Shown in pieces: positions 48,600 through 61,504 of a DNA stretch of 64,000 nt. Source of the stretch: Calliopsis andreniformis (lineage: Eukaryota > Arthropoda > Insecta > Hymenoptera > Andrenidae); assembly GCF_051401765.1 (NCBI RefSeq), contig NW_027480599.1:372001-436000 (forward strand), read 5' to 3'. A program made the position numbers and the translations under genes. Every line of letters begins with the position of its first letter. The first letter of the stretch is position 1. The notes under the pieces were generated by a model that saw only the letters and a program-made list of their open reading frames with translations, searched no databases and was not told the origin of the DNA.

Positions 48600-50220
48600 C
48601 AATCCTCAATCCTCAATAGAATATCCTCAATTCACAGTCTTCAATACTCAATACTCAATCTGCAATCTTCAGATCTCTATCCACAAACATCAATTCTCAT
48701 CACTCAACCCTCAACACTCAGTCCCCAATCCTCAATCTTCAATCGTCAATCCTCAATCGTCAATCCTCAATCCTCAATCTTCAGTCCTCAATATTCAATC
48801 TTCAATCCTCAATCCTCAATCCTCGGTCCTCAATCCTCAATCGTCAATCTCCAATCCTGAATACTCAATCTTCAAACCTCAATCCTAAATCCTCAATCCT
48901 CAATCCTCAATCCTCATTCTGCAATACACAATACAAAATCCTCAATCTTCAATCCTCAATCATCAATCCTCAATTATCAACCCTCAATCCTCAGTCCTCA
49001 GACCTCAAACCTCAAACCTCAAACGTCAGCCCTCATCCTCAATCCTCAATTCTCAATCCTCAATCCTCAGTCCTCAATTTTCAATCCTCAATACTCAATC
49101 TTCAATCCTCAATGCTCAATCCTCAATCCTCAACCCTCAATCTTCAAACCTCAATCCTCAACCATCAGACCCCGTCCTCAATCCTCAAACATGAATCCTC
49201 AATCCTCAATATTCAATCATCAATACTCAATCTTCATCCCCAATCCTCAATCCTCAATCCTCAATCCTCAATCCTCAATCCTCAATCTTCAATCCTCAAT
49301 ACTCAAACTGCAATCCTCAATCCCTAGTCCTCACTCCTCAGTCCTCATTCTTCAATCCTCAATACCGAATCCTCAATCTTCAATCCTCAATCCTCAATCC
49401 TCAATTCGCAATCCTCAATCCTCTATCCTCAGACTTCAAACATCAATACTCAACCCTCGGTCCTCGTCCTCAATCCACAACCCTCAATCCTCAATTCTCA
49501 GTCCTCAGTCCTCAATCTTCAATCCTCAATACTCAATCTTCAATCCTCAATCCTCAATCCTCAATCCTCAATCTTCAATCCTCAATACTGAATCTTCAAT
49601 CCTCAATCCTCAATCCTCAATCCTCAATCCTCATTCTTCTATCCTCAACACCCAATCTTCAATCTTCAATCCCCAGTGATCAATCTGCTATACCCAATCC
49701 TCAATCTTCAATTCTCAATCCTCAATCCTCAATCCTCAATCCTCAATCCTCAATCTTCGATCCTCAATACTCAATCTTCAATCCTCAATCCTCATTCCTC
49801 AATCCTCAATCCACATTCTTCAATCCTCAACACCCAATCCTCAACCTTCAATCCGCAATCCTCAGTCCTCAATTCTCAATCCTCAATCCTTAATCCTCAG
49901 ACCTCAAACATCAATACTCAACCCTCAGTCCTCGTCCTCAATCCACAACCCTCAATCCTCGAACCTCAAACTTCAATCATCAATATTCAATCTTCAATCC
50001 TCAATCCTCAATCATCAATACTCAATCCACAATCCTCAATGTTTAATCCTCAATACCCATACTTCAATCTTCAATCCTCAATCCTAAATCCTCAATCCTC
50101 AATCCTCAATCCTCAATCCTCAGTCTTCAATCCTCAGTCCCCAATCCTCAACATTCAACCCTCAATCCTCAATCCTCAATCCTCGATCCTCAGTCCTCAA
50201 TCCTCAATTCTCAATCTTCA
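48600..50220 (+). repeat. Dispersed block with an 812 bp deletion-type junction
   Basis: The left part matches 35.69-36.10 kb at an offset of about 12940 bp. From about 49045 it matches 36.91-38.06 kb at about 12128 bp. The shift of 812 bp is exactly 116 heptamers. The region includes GTGATCAATCTGCTATACCC at 49676. Confidence 0.82.
48628..48723 (+). repeat. Cassette A (CAGATC sub-type)
   Basis: CACAGTCTTC replaces CACAGTTTTC, and it has CAGATC. The downstream flank follows the 35.8 kb block. Confidence 0.86.
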
Positions 50221-50491
50221 ATCCTCAATCCTCAATCCTCGATCCTCAACCCTCAATCGTCAATCTTCAATCCTCAATACTCAATCTTCAATCCTCAATA
50301 CTCAATCCTCAATCCTCAGTCCTCAATCCTCATTCTTCAATCCTCAATCTTCAATCCTCAATCTTCAATCCTCAATCCTAAATCCTCAGTCCTCAAACCT
50401 CAATCCTGAATCCTCAATCCTGAATCCTCAATCTTCAGCCCTGAGTCCTCAACAATCAGTTGTCAATCCTCAATCATCAATAGAATATCCT

Positions 50492-50587
50492 CAATTCACA
50501 GTTTTCAATACTCAATACTCAATCTGCAATCTTCAGATCTCTATCCACAAACATCAATTCTCATCACTCAACCCTGAATACTCAGTC
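50492..50587 (+). repeat. Cassette A (CAGATC, CCTGAATAC sub-type)
   Basis: CAGATC and CCTGAATAC are present. This sub-type dominates 50-59 kb. Confidence 0.86.
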
Positions 50588-51161
50588 CCTAATCCTCAAT
50601 CTTCAAACCACAATCCTCAATCCTCAATCCTCAATCCTCAATCTTAATCATCAATCCTCAATACTCAATCTTCAATCCTCAATCCTCAATCCTCAATCCT
50701 CAATCCTCAATCTTCAATCCTCAATACTCAATCTTCAATCCTCAATCCTCAAACCTCAATCCTCAATCCTCAATCCTCAATCCTCAATCGTCAATCTTCA
50801 ATCCTCAATACTCAATCTTCAATCCTCAATCCTCAATCCTCAATCCTCAATCCTCAATCCTCGTTCTTAAATCCTCAATCTTCAATCCTCAATCTTCAAT
50901 CCTCAATCCTCAGCCCTCATTCTCAATCCTCAATCCACAATCCTCAAACCTCAATCCTCAACCGTCAGACCTCGTCCTCAATCCTCAACCCTCAATCCTC
51001 AATCCTCCCATCTTCAATCATCAATACTTAATCTTCAATCCTCAACCCTCAATCCTCAGTCCTCAAACCTCAATCCTGAATCCTCAATCCTGAATCCTCA
51101 ATCCTCAGCCCTGAGTCCTCAACAATCAGTTGCCAATCCTCAATCCTCAATAGAATATGCT

Positions 51162-51257
51162 CAATTCACAGTTTTCAATACTCAATACTCAATCTGCAAT
51201 CTTCAGATCTCTATCCACAAACATCAATTCTCATCACTCAACCCTGAATACTCAGTC
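51162..51257 (+). repeat. Cassette A (AATATGCTC lead-in)
   Basis: The lead-in reads TTGCCAATCC and then AATATGCTC. The copy at 55939 shares both. Confidence 0.86.
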
Positions 51258-51587
51258 CCTAATCCTCAATCTTCAATCCTCAAACTTCAATCCTCAATCC
51301 TCAATCCTCAACCTTAATCATCAATCCTCAATACTCAATCTTCAATCCTCAATCCTCAATCCTCAATCCTCAATCCTCAATCCTCAATCTTCAATCCTCA
51401 ATACTCAACCTTCAATCCTCAATCCTCAATCGTCAGTCCTCAATCTTCAATCTTCAATACTCAATCTGCAATCCTCAATCCTCAGTCCACAAACCTCAAT
51501 TCTGAATCCTCAATCCTGAGTCCTCAATCTTCAGCCCTCACTCCTCAACAATCAGTAGTCAATCCTCAATCCTCAGTAGAATATCTT

Positions 51588-51683
51588 CATTGCACAGTTT
51601 TCAACACTCAATGCTCGATCTGCAATCTTCAAACCACTATCCACAAACATCAATTCTCATCACTCAATCCTCAACACTCAGTC
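51588..51683 (+). repeat. Cassette A (CATTGCACAG sub-type)
   Basis: The copy opens CATTGCACAG and contains CAATGCTCGATC and AAACCACTATCC. The same changes are at 56358, exactly 4770 bp downstream. Confidence 0.87.
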
Positions 51684-51975
51684 CTCAATGTTCAATCCGC
51701 AATCCTCAATTCTCAATCTTCAATCCTCAATACTGAACCTTCAATCCTCAATCCTCAATCCTCAATCCTCAATCCTCAATTCTCAATCCTCAATCCTCAA
51801 TCCTCAATCCTCAAACTTCAATCCTCAATACTCAATCTTCAATCCTCAATCCTCAATCCTCAATCCTCAATCATCAATCCTCAATCATCAATCCTCAATC
51901 TTCAATCCTCAACCCTCAACCCTCAAACATCAATCCTCAATAATCACCCATCAATCCTCAATTCTCAATACTCAA

Positions 51976-52100
51976 TAGAATATCCTGAATTCTGAGGATT
52001 CTATACTCAAAACCCAATCCTCAGCCCTCAGCCCTCATTCTCAAACCTCAATCCACAATCCTCAATCCTCAATCCTCAACCGTCAGTCATCGTCCTCAAT
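51976..52100 (+). repeat. Cassette E (TTCTGAGGATTC sub-type)
   Basis: Same sub-type as 48323, with ATACTCAAAACCC after the core. It is 4770 bp upstream of its partner at 56746. Confidence 0.86.
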
Positions 52101-52279
52101 CCTCAACCCTCAATACTCAATCCTCCCATCTTCAATCATCAATACTCTATCTTCAATCCTCAATCCTCAATCCTCAGTCCTCAAACCTCAATCCTGAATC
52201 CTCAATCCTGAATCCTCAGTCTTCAGCCTTGAGTCCTCAACAATCAGTCATCAATCCTCAATCCTCAATAGAATATCCC

Positions 52280-52375
52280 CAATTCACAGTTTTCAATACT
52301 CAATACTCAATCTGCAATCTTCAGATCTCTATCCACAAACATCAATTCTCATCACTCAGCCCTGAATACTCAGTC
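52280..52375 (+). repeat. Cassette A (CCCCAATTC, ACTCAGCCC)
   Basis: It is preceded by AATATCCCC and has ATCACTCAGCCC in the tail. With the copy at 52678 it delimits a 398 bp unit (57 heptamers minus one base), and the matching block at 57 kb has only one cassette here. Confidence 0.86.
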
Positions 52376-52677
52376 CCTAATCCTCAATCCTCAATCCTCA
52401 ATCCTCAATCCTCAATCTTAATCTTCAATACTCAATACTCAATCTTCAATCCTCAATCCTCAATCCTCAATCCTCAATCCTCAATATTCAATCCTCAATA
52501 CTCAATCTTCATTCCTCAATCCTCAATCCTCAATCCTCAACCCTCAATCGTCAATCTTCAACCCTCAATCCTCAGTCCTCAAACCTCAATCCTGAATCCT
52601 CAATCCTGAATCCTCAATCTTCAGCCCTGAGTCCTCAACAATCAGTTGTCAATCCTCAATCCTCAGTAGAATATCCT

Positions 52678-52773
52678 CAATTCACAGTTTTCAATACTCA
52701 ATACTCAATCTGCAATCTTCAGATCTCTATCCACAAACATCAATTCTCATCACTCAACCCTGAATACTCAGTC
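52678..52773 (+). repeat. Cassette A (CAGTAGAATATCC lead-in)
   Basis: The lead-in is CAGTAGAATATCC. The tail has ATCACTCAACCC and then CTCATTCCGC about 30 bp later. It is the second member of the 398 bp pair. Confidence 0.86.
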
Positions 52774-54372
52774 CCTAATCCTCAATCTTCAATCCTCATT
52801 CCGCAATCCTCAATCCTCAATCCTCAATCTTAATCATCAACCCTCAATACTCAATCTTCAATCCTCAATCCTCAATCCTCAATCCTCAATCTCCAATCCT
52901 GAATACTTAATCTTCAATCCTCAATCCTCAATCCCCAATCCTCAATCCTCATTCTTCAATCCTCAATACCCAATCCTCAATCTTCAATCCTCAATCCGCA
53001 ATCCTCAATTCTCAATCCTCAATCATCAGTCCTCAGTCCTCAAACCTCAATCCTCAACCCTCAGCCCTCATCCTCAATCCTCAATCCTCAATCCTCAATC
53101 CTCAATCTTCAACCCTCAATACTCAAACCTCAATCCTCAAACCTCAGCCCTCATCCTCAACCCTCAATCCTCAATCCTCAATCGTCAGGCTTCAATCCTC
53201 AATACTGAATCTTCAATCCTCAATCCTCAGTCCTCAATTCTCAATCCTCAATCCTCAATCCTCAGACCTCAAACATCAATACTCAACCCTCAGTCATCGT
53301 CCTCAATCCACAACCCTCAATCCTCGATCCTCATTCCTCAATCTTCAATCCTCAATACTCAAACTGCAATCCTCAATCCTCAGTAGTCACTCCTCAATCC
53401 TCATTCTTCAATCTTCAATACCGAATCCTCAATCTTCAATCCTCAATCCTCAATCCTCAATTCTCAATCCTCAATCCTCAATCCTCACACTTCAAACACC
53501 AATACTCAACCCTCAGTCCTCGTCCTCAATCCACAACCCTCAATCCTCAATCCTCATTCCTCAATCTTCAATCATTAGTATTCAATCTTCAATCCTCAAT
53601 CCTCAATCCTCAATCCTCAACCCTCAATCCTCAATGTTCAATCCACAATACCCAATCCTCAGTCTTCAATCCTCAATCCTCAATCCTCAATCCTCAATCC
53701 TCAATACTCAGTCCTCAATCCTCAATCTTCAATCCTCAACACTCAATCTTCAATCCTCAATCCTCAATCCTCAATCCTCAACCCTCAATCGTCAGGCTTC
53801 AATCCTCAATACTGAATCTTCAATCCTCAATCCTCAGTCCTCAATTCTCAATCCTCAATCCTCAATCCTCAGACCTCAAACATCAATACTCAACCCTCAG
53901 TCCTCGTCCTCAATCCACAACCCTCAATCCTCGACCCTCATTCCTCAATCTTCAAGCCTCAATACTGAAACTGCAATCCTCAATCCTCAGTAGTCACTCC
54001 TCAATCCTCATTCTTCAATCTTCAATACCGAATCCTCAATCTTCAATCCTCAATCCTCAATCCTCAATTCTCAATCCTCAATCCTCAGTATTCAATCCTC
54101 AGTCCCCAATCCTCAATCTTCAACCCTCAATCCTCAATCCTCAATCCTCGATCCTCAGTCCTCAATCCTGAATCCTCAATCCTCAATGTTCAATCCGCAA
54201 TACCCAATCCTCAATCTTCAATCCTCTATCCTCAATCCTCAATCCTCAATCCTCAATCCCCAATCCTCAGTCCTCAAACCTTAATCCTGAATCCTCAATC
54301 CTGAATCCTCAACCTTCAGCCCTCAGTCCTCCCCAATCAGTTCTCAACACTCAATCCTCAATGGAATATCAT

Positions 54373-54468
54373 CAATTCACAGTTTTCAATACTCAATACT
54401 CAATCTGCAATCTTCAAATCTCTATCCACAAACATCAATTCTCATCACTCAACACTCAACACTCCGTC
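54373..54468 (+). repeat. Cassette A (ATGGAATATC, AATACTGAATATTC tail)
   Basis: The tail CTCCGTCCCC-AATACTGAATATTC is shared with copies at 62026 and 63228. The lead-in contains CCCCAATCAGTTC instead of CAACAATCAGTTG. Confidence 0.86.
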
Positions 54469-55281
54469 CCCAATACTGAATATTCAATCCTCAATCCTCA
54501 ATCCTCAATCCTCAATCCTCAATCCTCAATCATCAATCCTCTATACTCAAACAGCAATCCTCAATTCTCAGTCCTCACTTCTCAATCCTCGTTCTTCAAT
54601 CCCCAATACCGAATCCTCAACCTTCAATCCTCAATCCTCAATCCTCAATTCTCAATTCTCAATCCTCAATCCTCAGACTTCAAACACCAATACTCAACCC
54701 TCAGTCCTCGTCCTCAATCCACAAACCTCAATCCTCAATCCTCAATCTTCAATCATTAATATTCAATCTTCAATCCTCAATCCTCAATCCTCAATCCTCA
54801 ACCCTCAACACTCAGTCCTCAATCCTCAATCTTCAATCCCCAATACTCAATCTTCAGTCCTCAATCCTCAATCCTCAATCCTCAATCTTCAATCCTCAAT
54901 ACTTAATCTTCAATCCTCAATCCTCAATTCTCAATCCTCACTCCTCAATCTTCATCCTTCAATCCCCAACACCGAATCCTCAATCTTCAATCCTCAGTCC
55001 TCAATCCTCAATTCTCAATCCTCAATCCAAAATCCTCGGACTTCAAAGACCAATACTCAACCCTCAGTCCTCGTCCTCAATCCACAACCCTCAATCTTCA
55101 ATCCTCAATCCTCCCATCTTCAATCATCAATAATCAATCTTCAATCCTCAATCCTCAATCCTCAGTCCTCAAACCTCAATCCTGAATCCTCAATCCTGAA
55201 TCCTCAATCCTGAATCCTCAATCTTCAGCCCTGAGTCCTCAACAATCAGTTGTCAATCCTCAATCCTCAATAGAATATCCC

Positions 55282-55377
55282 CAATTCACAGTTTTCAATA
55301 CTCAATACTCACTCTGCAATCTTCAGATCTCTATCCACAAACATCAATTCTCATCACTCAACCCTGAATACTCAGTC
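55282..55377 (+). repeat. Cassette A (ACTCACTCTGC)
   Basis: The centre reads ACTCACTCTGC, as at 59333, with CAGATC and CCTGAATAC. Confidence 0.86.
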
Positions 55378-55938
55378 CCTAATCCTCAATCCTCAATCCT
55401 CAATCCTCAATCCTCAATCTTAATCTTCAATCCTCTATACTCAATCTTCAATACTCAATCCTCAATCCTCAATACTCAATCCTCAATATTCAATCCTCAA
55501 TACTCAATCTTCAATCCTCAATCCTCAATCCTCAATCCTCAATCCTCAATCCTCAATCCTCAATCGTCAATCTTCAATCCTCAATACTCAATCTTCAATC
55601 CTCAATCCTCAATCCTCAATCCTCAATCCTCAATCCTCGTTCTTCAATCCTCAATCTTCAATCCTCAATCTTCAATCCTCAATCCTCAGCCCTCATTCTC
55701 AATCCTCAATCCACAATCCTCAAACCTCAATCCTCAACCGTCAGACCTCGTCCTCAATCCTCAACCCTCAATCCTCAATCCTCCCATCTTCAATCATCAA
55801 TACTTAATCTTCAATCCTCAACCCCACAATCCTCAGTCCTCAAACCTCAATCCTGAATCCTCAATCCTGAATCCTCAATCCTCAGCCCTGAGTCCTCAAC
55901 AATCAGTTGCCAATCCTCAATCCTCAATAGAATATGCT

Positions 55939-56034
55939 CAATTCACAGTTTTCAATACTCAATACTCAATCTACAATCTTCAGATCTCTATCCACAAACA
56001 TCAATTCTCATCACTCAACCCTGAATACTCAGTC
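55939..56034 (+). repeat. Cassette A (AATATGCTC lead-in)
   Basis: Partner of 51162 at an offset of 4777 bp. The private change is ATCTACAATC for ATCTGCAATC. Confidence 0.86.
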
Positions 56035-56357
56035 CCTAATCCTCAATCTTCAATCCTCAAACTTCAATCCTCAATCCTCAATCCTCAATCTTAATCATCA
56101 ATCCTCAATACTCAATCTTCAATCCTCAATCCTCAATCCTCAATCCTCAATCCTCAATCTTCAATCCTCAATACTCAACATTCAATCCTCAATCCTCAAT
56201 CGTCAATCCTCAATCTTCAATCTTCAATACTCAATCTGCAATCCTCAATCCTCAGTCCACAAACCTCAATTCTGAATCCTCAATCCTGAGTCCTCAATCT
56301 TCAGCCCTCACTCCTCAACAATCAGTAGTCAATCCTCAATCCTCAGTAGAATATCTT

Positions 56358-56453
56358 CATTGCACAGTTTTCAACACTCAATGCTCGATCTGCAATCTTC
56401 AAACCACTATCCACAAACATCAATTCTCATCACTCAACCCTCAACACTCAGTC
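56358..56453 (+). repeat. Cassette A (CATTGCACAG sub-type)
   Basis: Exact-offset (4770 bp) partner of 51588. Confidence 0.87.
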
Positions 56454-56745
56454 CTCAATGTTCAATCCTCAATCCTCAATTCTCAATCTTCAATCCTCAA
56501 TACTGAACCTTCAATCCTCAATACTCAATCCTCAATCCTCAATCCTCAATTCTCAATCCTCAATCCTCAATCCTCAATCCTCAAACTTCAATCCTCAATA
56601 CTCAATCTTCAATCCTCAATCCTCAATCCTCAATCCTCAATCATCAATCCTCAATCATCAATCCTCAATCTTCAATCCTCAACCCTCAATCCTCAAACAT
56701 CAATCCTCAATAATCAACCATCAAGCCTCAATTCTCAATACTCAA

Positions 56746-56870
56746 TAGAATATCCTGAATTCTGAGGATTCTATACTCAAAACCCAATCCTCAGCCCTCA
56801 GCCCTCATTCTCAAACCTCAATCCACAATCCTCAATCCTCAATCCTCAACCGTCAGTCATCGTCCTCAAT
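56746..56870 (+). repeat. Cassette E (TTCTGAGGATTC sub-type)
   Basis: Partner of 51976 at exactly 4770 bp. Confidence 0.86.
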
Positions 56871-57049
56871 CCTCAACCCTCAATACTCAATCCTCCCATC
56901 TTCAATCATCAATACTCTATCTTCAATCCTCAATCCTCAATCCTCAGTCCTCAAACCTCAATCCTGAATCCTCAATCCTGAATCCTCAGTCTTCAGCCTT
57001 GAGTCCTCAACAATCTGTCATCAATCCTCAATCCTCAGTAGAATATCCT

Positions 57050-57145
57050 CAATTCACAGTTTTCAATACTCAATACTCAATCTGCAATCTTCAGATCTCT
57101 ATCCACAAACATCAATTCTCATCACTCAGCCCTGAATACTCAGTC
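57050..57145 (+). repeat. Cassette A, mosaic of the 52280 and 52678 copies
   Basis: The lead-in up to CTGTCATC follows the 52.2 kb copy. CAGTAGAATATCCTC follows the 52.67 kb copy, ATCACTCAGCCC returns to the 52.3 kb type, and the downstream CTCATTCCGC follows the 52.8 kb type. Confidence 0.84.
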
Positions 57146-58319
57146 CCTAATCCTCAATCTTCAATCCTCATTCCGCAATCCTCAATCCTCAATCCTCAAT
57201 CTTAATCATCAACCCTCAATACTCAATCTTCAATCCTCAATCCTCAATCCTCAATCCTCAATCTCCAATCCTGAATACTTAATCTTCAATCCTCAATCCT
57301 CAATCCCCAATCCTCAATCCTCATTCTTCAATCCTCAATACCCAATCCTCAATCTTCAATCCTCAATCCGCAATCCTCAATTCTCAATCCTCAATCATCA
57401 GTCCTCAGTCCTCAAACCTCAATCCTCAACCCTCAGCCCTCATCCTCAATCCTCAATCCTCAATCCTCAATCCTCAATCTTCAACCCTCAATACTCAAAC
57501 CTCAATCCTCAAACCTCAGCCCTCATCCTCAACCCTCAATCCTCAATCCTCAATCGTCAGGCTTCAATCCTCAATACTGAATCTTCAATCCTCAATCCTC
57601 AGTCCTCAATTCTCAATCCTCAATCCTCAATCCTCAGACCTCAAACATCAATACTCAACCCTCAGTCATCGTCCTCAATCCACAACCCTCAATCCTCAAT
57701 CCTCATTCCTCAATCTTCAATCATTAGTATTCAATCTTCAATCCTCAATCCTCAATCCTCAATCCTCAACCCTCAATCCTCAATGTTCAATCCTCAATAC
57801 CCAATCCTCAGTCTTCAATCCTCAATCCTCAATCCTCAATCCTAAATCCTCAATACTCAGTCCTCAATCCTCAATCTTCAATCCTCAACACTCAATCTTC
57901 AATCCTCAATCCTCAATCCTCAATCCTCAATCCTCAATCTTCAATCCTCAATACTGAATCTTCAATCCTCAATCCTCAATACTGAACCATCAATCCTCAA
58001 TCCTCAATCCTCAGGCCTCAATCCTCAATCCTCAGTATTCAATCCTCAGTCCCCAATCCTCAATCTTCAACCCTCAATCCTCAACCCTCAATCCTCGATC
58101 CTCAGTCCTCAATCCTGAATCCTCAATCCTCAATGTTCATTCCGCAATACCCAATCCTCAATCTTCAATCCTCAATCCTCAATCCTCAATCCTCAGTCCT
58201 CAATCCCCAATCCTCAGTCCTCAAACCTTAATCCTGAATCCTCAATCCTGAATCCTCAACCTTCAGCCCTTAGTCCTCAACAATCAGTTCTCAACACTCA
58301 ATCCTCAATGGAATATCAT

Positions 58320-58415
58320 CAATTCACAGTTTTCAATACTCCATACTCAATCTGCAATCTTCAAATCTCTATCCACAAACATCAATTCTCATCACTCAAC
58401 ACTCAACACTCCGTC
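58320..58415 (+). repeat. Cassette A (CTCCATACTC)
   Basis: A relative of 54373 with the ATGGAATATC lead-in. Private changes are CTCCATACTC and CCCCATTACTG. Confidence 0.86.
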
Positions 58416-59028
58416 CCCATTACTGAATATTCAATCCTCAATCCTCAATCCTCAATCCTCAATCCTCACTCCTCAATCATCAATCCTCTATACTCAAACA
58501 GCAATCCTCAATCCTCAGTCCTCACTTCTCAATCCTCGTTCTTCAATCCCCAATACCGAATCCTCAACCTTCAATCCTCAATCCTCAATCCTCAATTCTC
58601 AATCCTCAATCCTCAATCCTCAGACTTCAAACACCAATACTCAACCCTGAGTCCTCGTCCTCAATCCACAACCCTCAATCCTCAATCATCAATCTTCAAT
58701 CATTAATATTCAATCTTCAATCCTCAATCCTCAATCCACAATCCTCAACCCTCAACACTCAGTCCTCAATCCTCAATCTTCAATCCTCAATACTCAATCT
58801 TCAATCCTCAATCCTCAATCCTCAATCCTCAATCCTCAATCCTCAACCCTCAATCCTCAATCGTCAATCTTCAATCCTCAATACTCAATCTTCAATCCTC
58901 AATCCTCAATCCTCAATCCTCAATCATCAATCCTCAATCATCAATCCTCAATCTTCAATACTCAATCCTCAACCCGCAATCCTCAATCCTCAATACTCAG
59001 CCATCAATCCTCAATTCTCAATACTCAA

Positions 59029-59155
59029 TAGAATATCCTGAATTCTCAGGATTCTATAATCAAACCTCAATCCTCAACCCTCAGCCCTCATTCTCAATTC
59101 TCATTCCACAATCCTGAAACCTCAATCCTCAACCGTCAGTCCTCGTCCTCAATCC
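59029..59155 (+). repeat. Cassette E
   Basis: CTCAGGATTCTATAATC is present, with a TGAAACC unit as at 47675. The two also share the upstream AATACTCAGCCATC. Confidence 0.84.
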
Positions 59156-59332
59156 TCAACCCTCAATCCTCAATCCTCCCATCTTCAATCATCAATACTC
59201 AATCTTCAATCCTCAATCCTCAATCCTCAGTCCTCAAACCTCAATCCTGAATCCTCAATCCTGAATCCTCAATCTTCAGCCCTGAGTCCTCAACAATCAG
59301 TTGTCAATCCTCAATCCTCAATAGAATATCCC

Positions 59333-59428
59333 CAATTCACAGTTTTCAATACTCAATACTCACTCTGCAATCTTCAGATCTCTATCCACAAACATCAATT
59401 CTCATCACTCAACCCTGGATACTCAGTC
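59333..59428 (+). repeat. Cassette A (ACTCACTCTGC, CCTGGATAC)
   Basis: A relative of 55282. The tail has CCTGGATAC instead of CCTGAATAC. Confidence 0.86.
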
Positions 59429-61504
59429 CCTAATCCTCAATCCTAAATCCTCAATCCTCAATCCTCAATCGTCAATCTTCAATCCTCAACACTCAATCTT
59501 CAATCCTCAATCCTCAATCCTCAATCCTCAATCCTCAATCCTCGTTCTTCAATCCTCAATCTTCAATCCTCAATCTTCAATCCTCAATCCTCAGCCCTCA
59601 TTCTCAATCGTCAATCCACAATCCTCAAACCTCAACCCTCAGCCGTCAGATCTCGTCCTCAATCCTCAATCCTCAATCCTCAATCCTCAATCTTCAATCA
59701 TTAATATTCAATCTTCAATCCTCAATCCTCAATCCTCAATCCTCAAGCCTCAACACTCAGTCCTCAATCCTCAATCTTCAATCCTCAATACTCAATCTTC
59801 AATCCTCAATCCTCAATCCTCAATCCTCATTCTTCAATCCTCAATACTTAATCTTCAATCCTCAATCCTCAATTCTCAATCCTCAATCCTCAATCCTCAT
59901 TCTTCAATCCCCAATACCGAATCCTCAATCTTCAATCCTCAATCCTCAATCCTCAATTCTCAATCCTCAATCCAAAATCATCAGACTTCAAACACCAATA
60001 CTCAACCCTCAGTCCTCGTCCTCAATCCACAACCCTCAATCCTCAATCCTCAATCTTCAATCATTAATATTCAATCTTCAATCCTCAATCCTCAATCCTC
60101 AATCCTCAATCCTCAATACTCAGTCCTCAATCCTCAACCTTCAATCCTCAATCCTCAATCCTCAATCCTCAATCTTCAATCCTCAATACTCAACCTTCAA
60201 TCCTCAATCCTCAATCCTCAATCCTCAATCCTCAATCCTCAATCCTCAATCGTCAATCTTCAATCCTGAATACTCAACCGTCAGACCTCGTCCTCAATCC
60301 TCAACCCTCAATCCTCAATCCTACCATCTTCAATCATCAATACTTAATCTTCAATCCTCAACCCTCAATCCTCAGTCCTCAAACCTCAAACCTGAATCCT
60401 CAATCCTGAATCCTCAATCCTCAATACTCAAACTGCAATCCTCAATCCTCAGTAGTCACTCCTCAATCCTCATTCTTCAATCTTCAATACCGAATCCTCA
60501 ATCCTCGATCCTCAATCCTCAATCCTCAATCGTCAATCTCCAATCCTGCATACTTAATCTTCAATCCTCAATCCTCAATCCCCAATCATCAATCCTCATT
60601 CTTCAATCCTCAATACCCTATCCTCAATCTTCAATCCACAATCCGCAATCCTCAATTCTCAATCCTCAATCATCAGTCCTCAGTCCTCAAACCTCAATCC
60701 TCAACCCTCAGCCCTCATCCTCAATCCTCAATCCTCAATCCTCAATCCTCAATCTTCAACCCTCAATACTCAAACCTCAATCCTCAAACCTCAGCCCTCA
60801 TCCTCAACCCTCAATCCTCAATCCTCAATCCTCAATCGTCAGGCTTCAATCCTCAATACTGAATCTTCAATCCTCAATCCTCAGTCCTAAATTCTCAATG
60901 CTCAACCCTCAATCCTCAGACCTCAAACATCAATACTCAACCCTCAGTCCTCGTCCTCAATCCACAACCCTCAATCCTCGATCCTCATTCCTCAATCTTC
61001 TATCCTCAATACTCAAACTGCAATCCTCAATCCTCAGTAGTCACTCCTCAATCCTCATTCTTCAATCTTCAATACCGAATCCTCAATCTTCAATCCTCCA
61101 TCCTCAATCCTCAATTCTCAATCCTCAATCCTCAATCCTCACACTTCAAACACCAATACTCAACCCTCAGTCCTCGTCCTCAATCCACAACCCTCAATCC
61201 TCAATCCTCATTCCTCAATCTTCAATCATTAGTATTCAATCTTCAATCCTCAATCCTCAATCCTCAATCCTCAACCCTCAATCCTCAATGTTCAATCCTC
61301 AATAACCAACCCTCAGACCTCATCCTCAATCCTCAATCCTCAATCCTCAATCCTCAATACTCAGTCCTCAATCCTCAATCTTCAATCCTCAACACTCAAT
61401 CTTCAATCCTCAATCCTCAATCCTCAATCCTCAATCCTCAATCGTCAGGCTTCAATCCTCAATACTGAATCTTCAATCCTCAATCCTCAGTCCTCAATTC
61501 TCAA

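Larger units (their letters stand above)
50760..53330 (+). repeat. 4.77 kb-offset repeat, first copy
   Basis: The copy carries A cassettes 51162, 51588, 52280 and 52678 and E cassette 51976. Most of it matches 55.5-57.7 kb at 4770-4777 bp. After 52.7 kb the offset drops to 4371 bp because this copy holds one additional 398 bp cassette unit. Confidence 0.85.
53331..55535 (+). repeat. Region: CAGTAGTCACTCC phrases and one A pair
   Basis: This stretch has no gene. It holds two copies of a phrase with CTGCAATCC and CAGTAGTCACTCC (about 53366 and 53969), and A cassettes at 54373 and 55282. The stretch 53.93-54.78 kb recurs at 61.58-62.4 and 62.79-63.64 kb. Confidence 0.82.
55536..57700 (+). repeat. 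4.77 kb-offset repeat, second copy
   Basis: It carries A cassettes 55939, 56358 and the mosaic 57050, and E cassette 56746. It has one 398 bp unit fewer than the first copy. Confidence 0.85.
57701..61504 (+). repeat. Region: heptamers with A and E cassettes
   Basis: This stretch has no gene. It holds A at 58320 and 59333, and E at 59029. From 59430 to 61504 it has no cassette, only plain runs, CTCGTCC-type units and CAGTAGTCACTCC phrases (about 60431 and 61018). The part from about 60.68 kb resembles 53.0 kb onward at about 7.65 kb offset. Confidence 0.82.
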
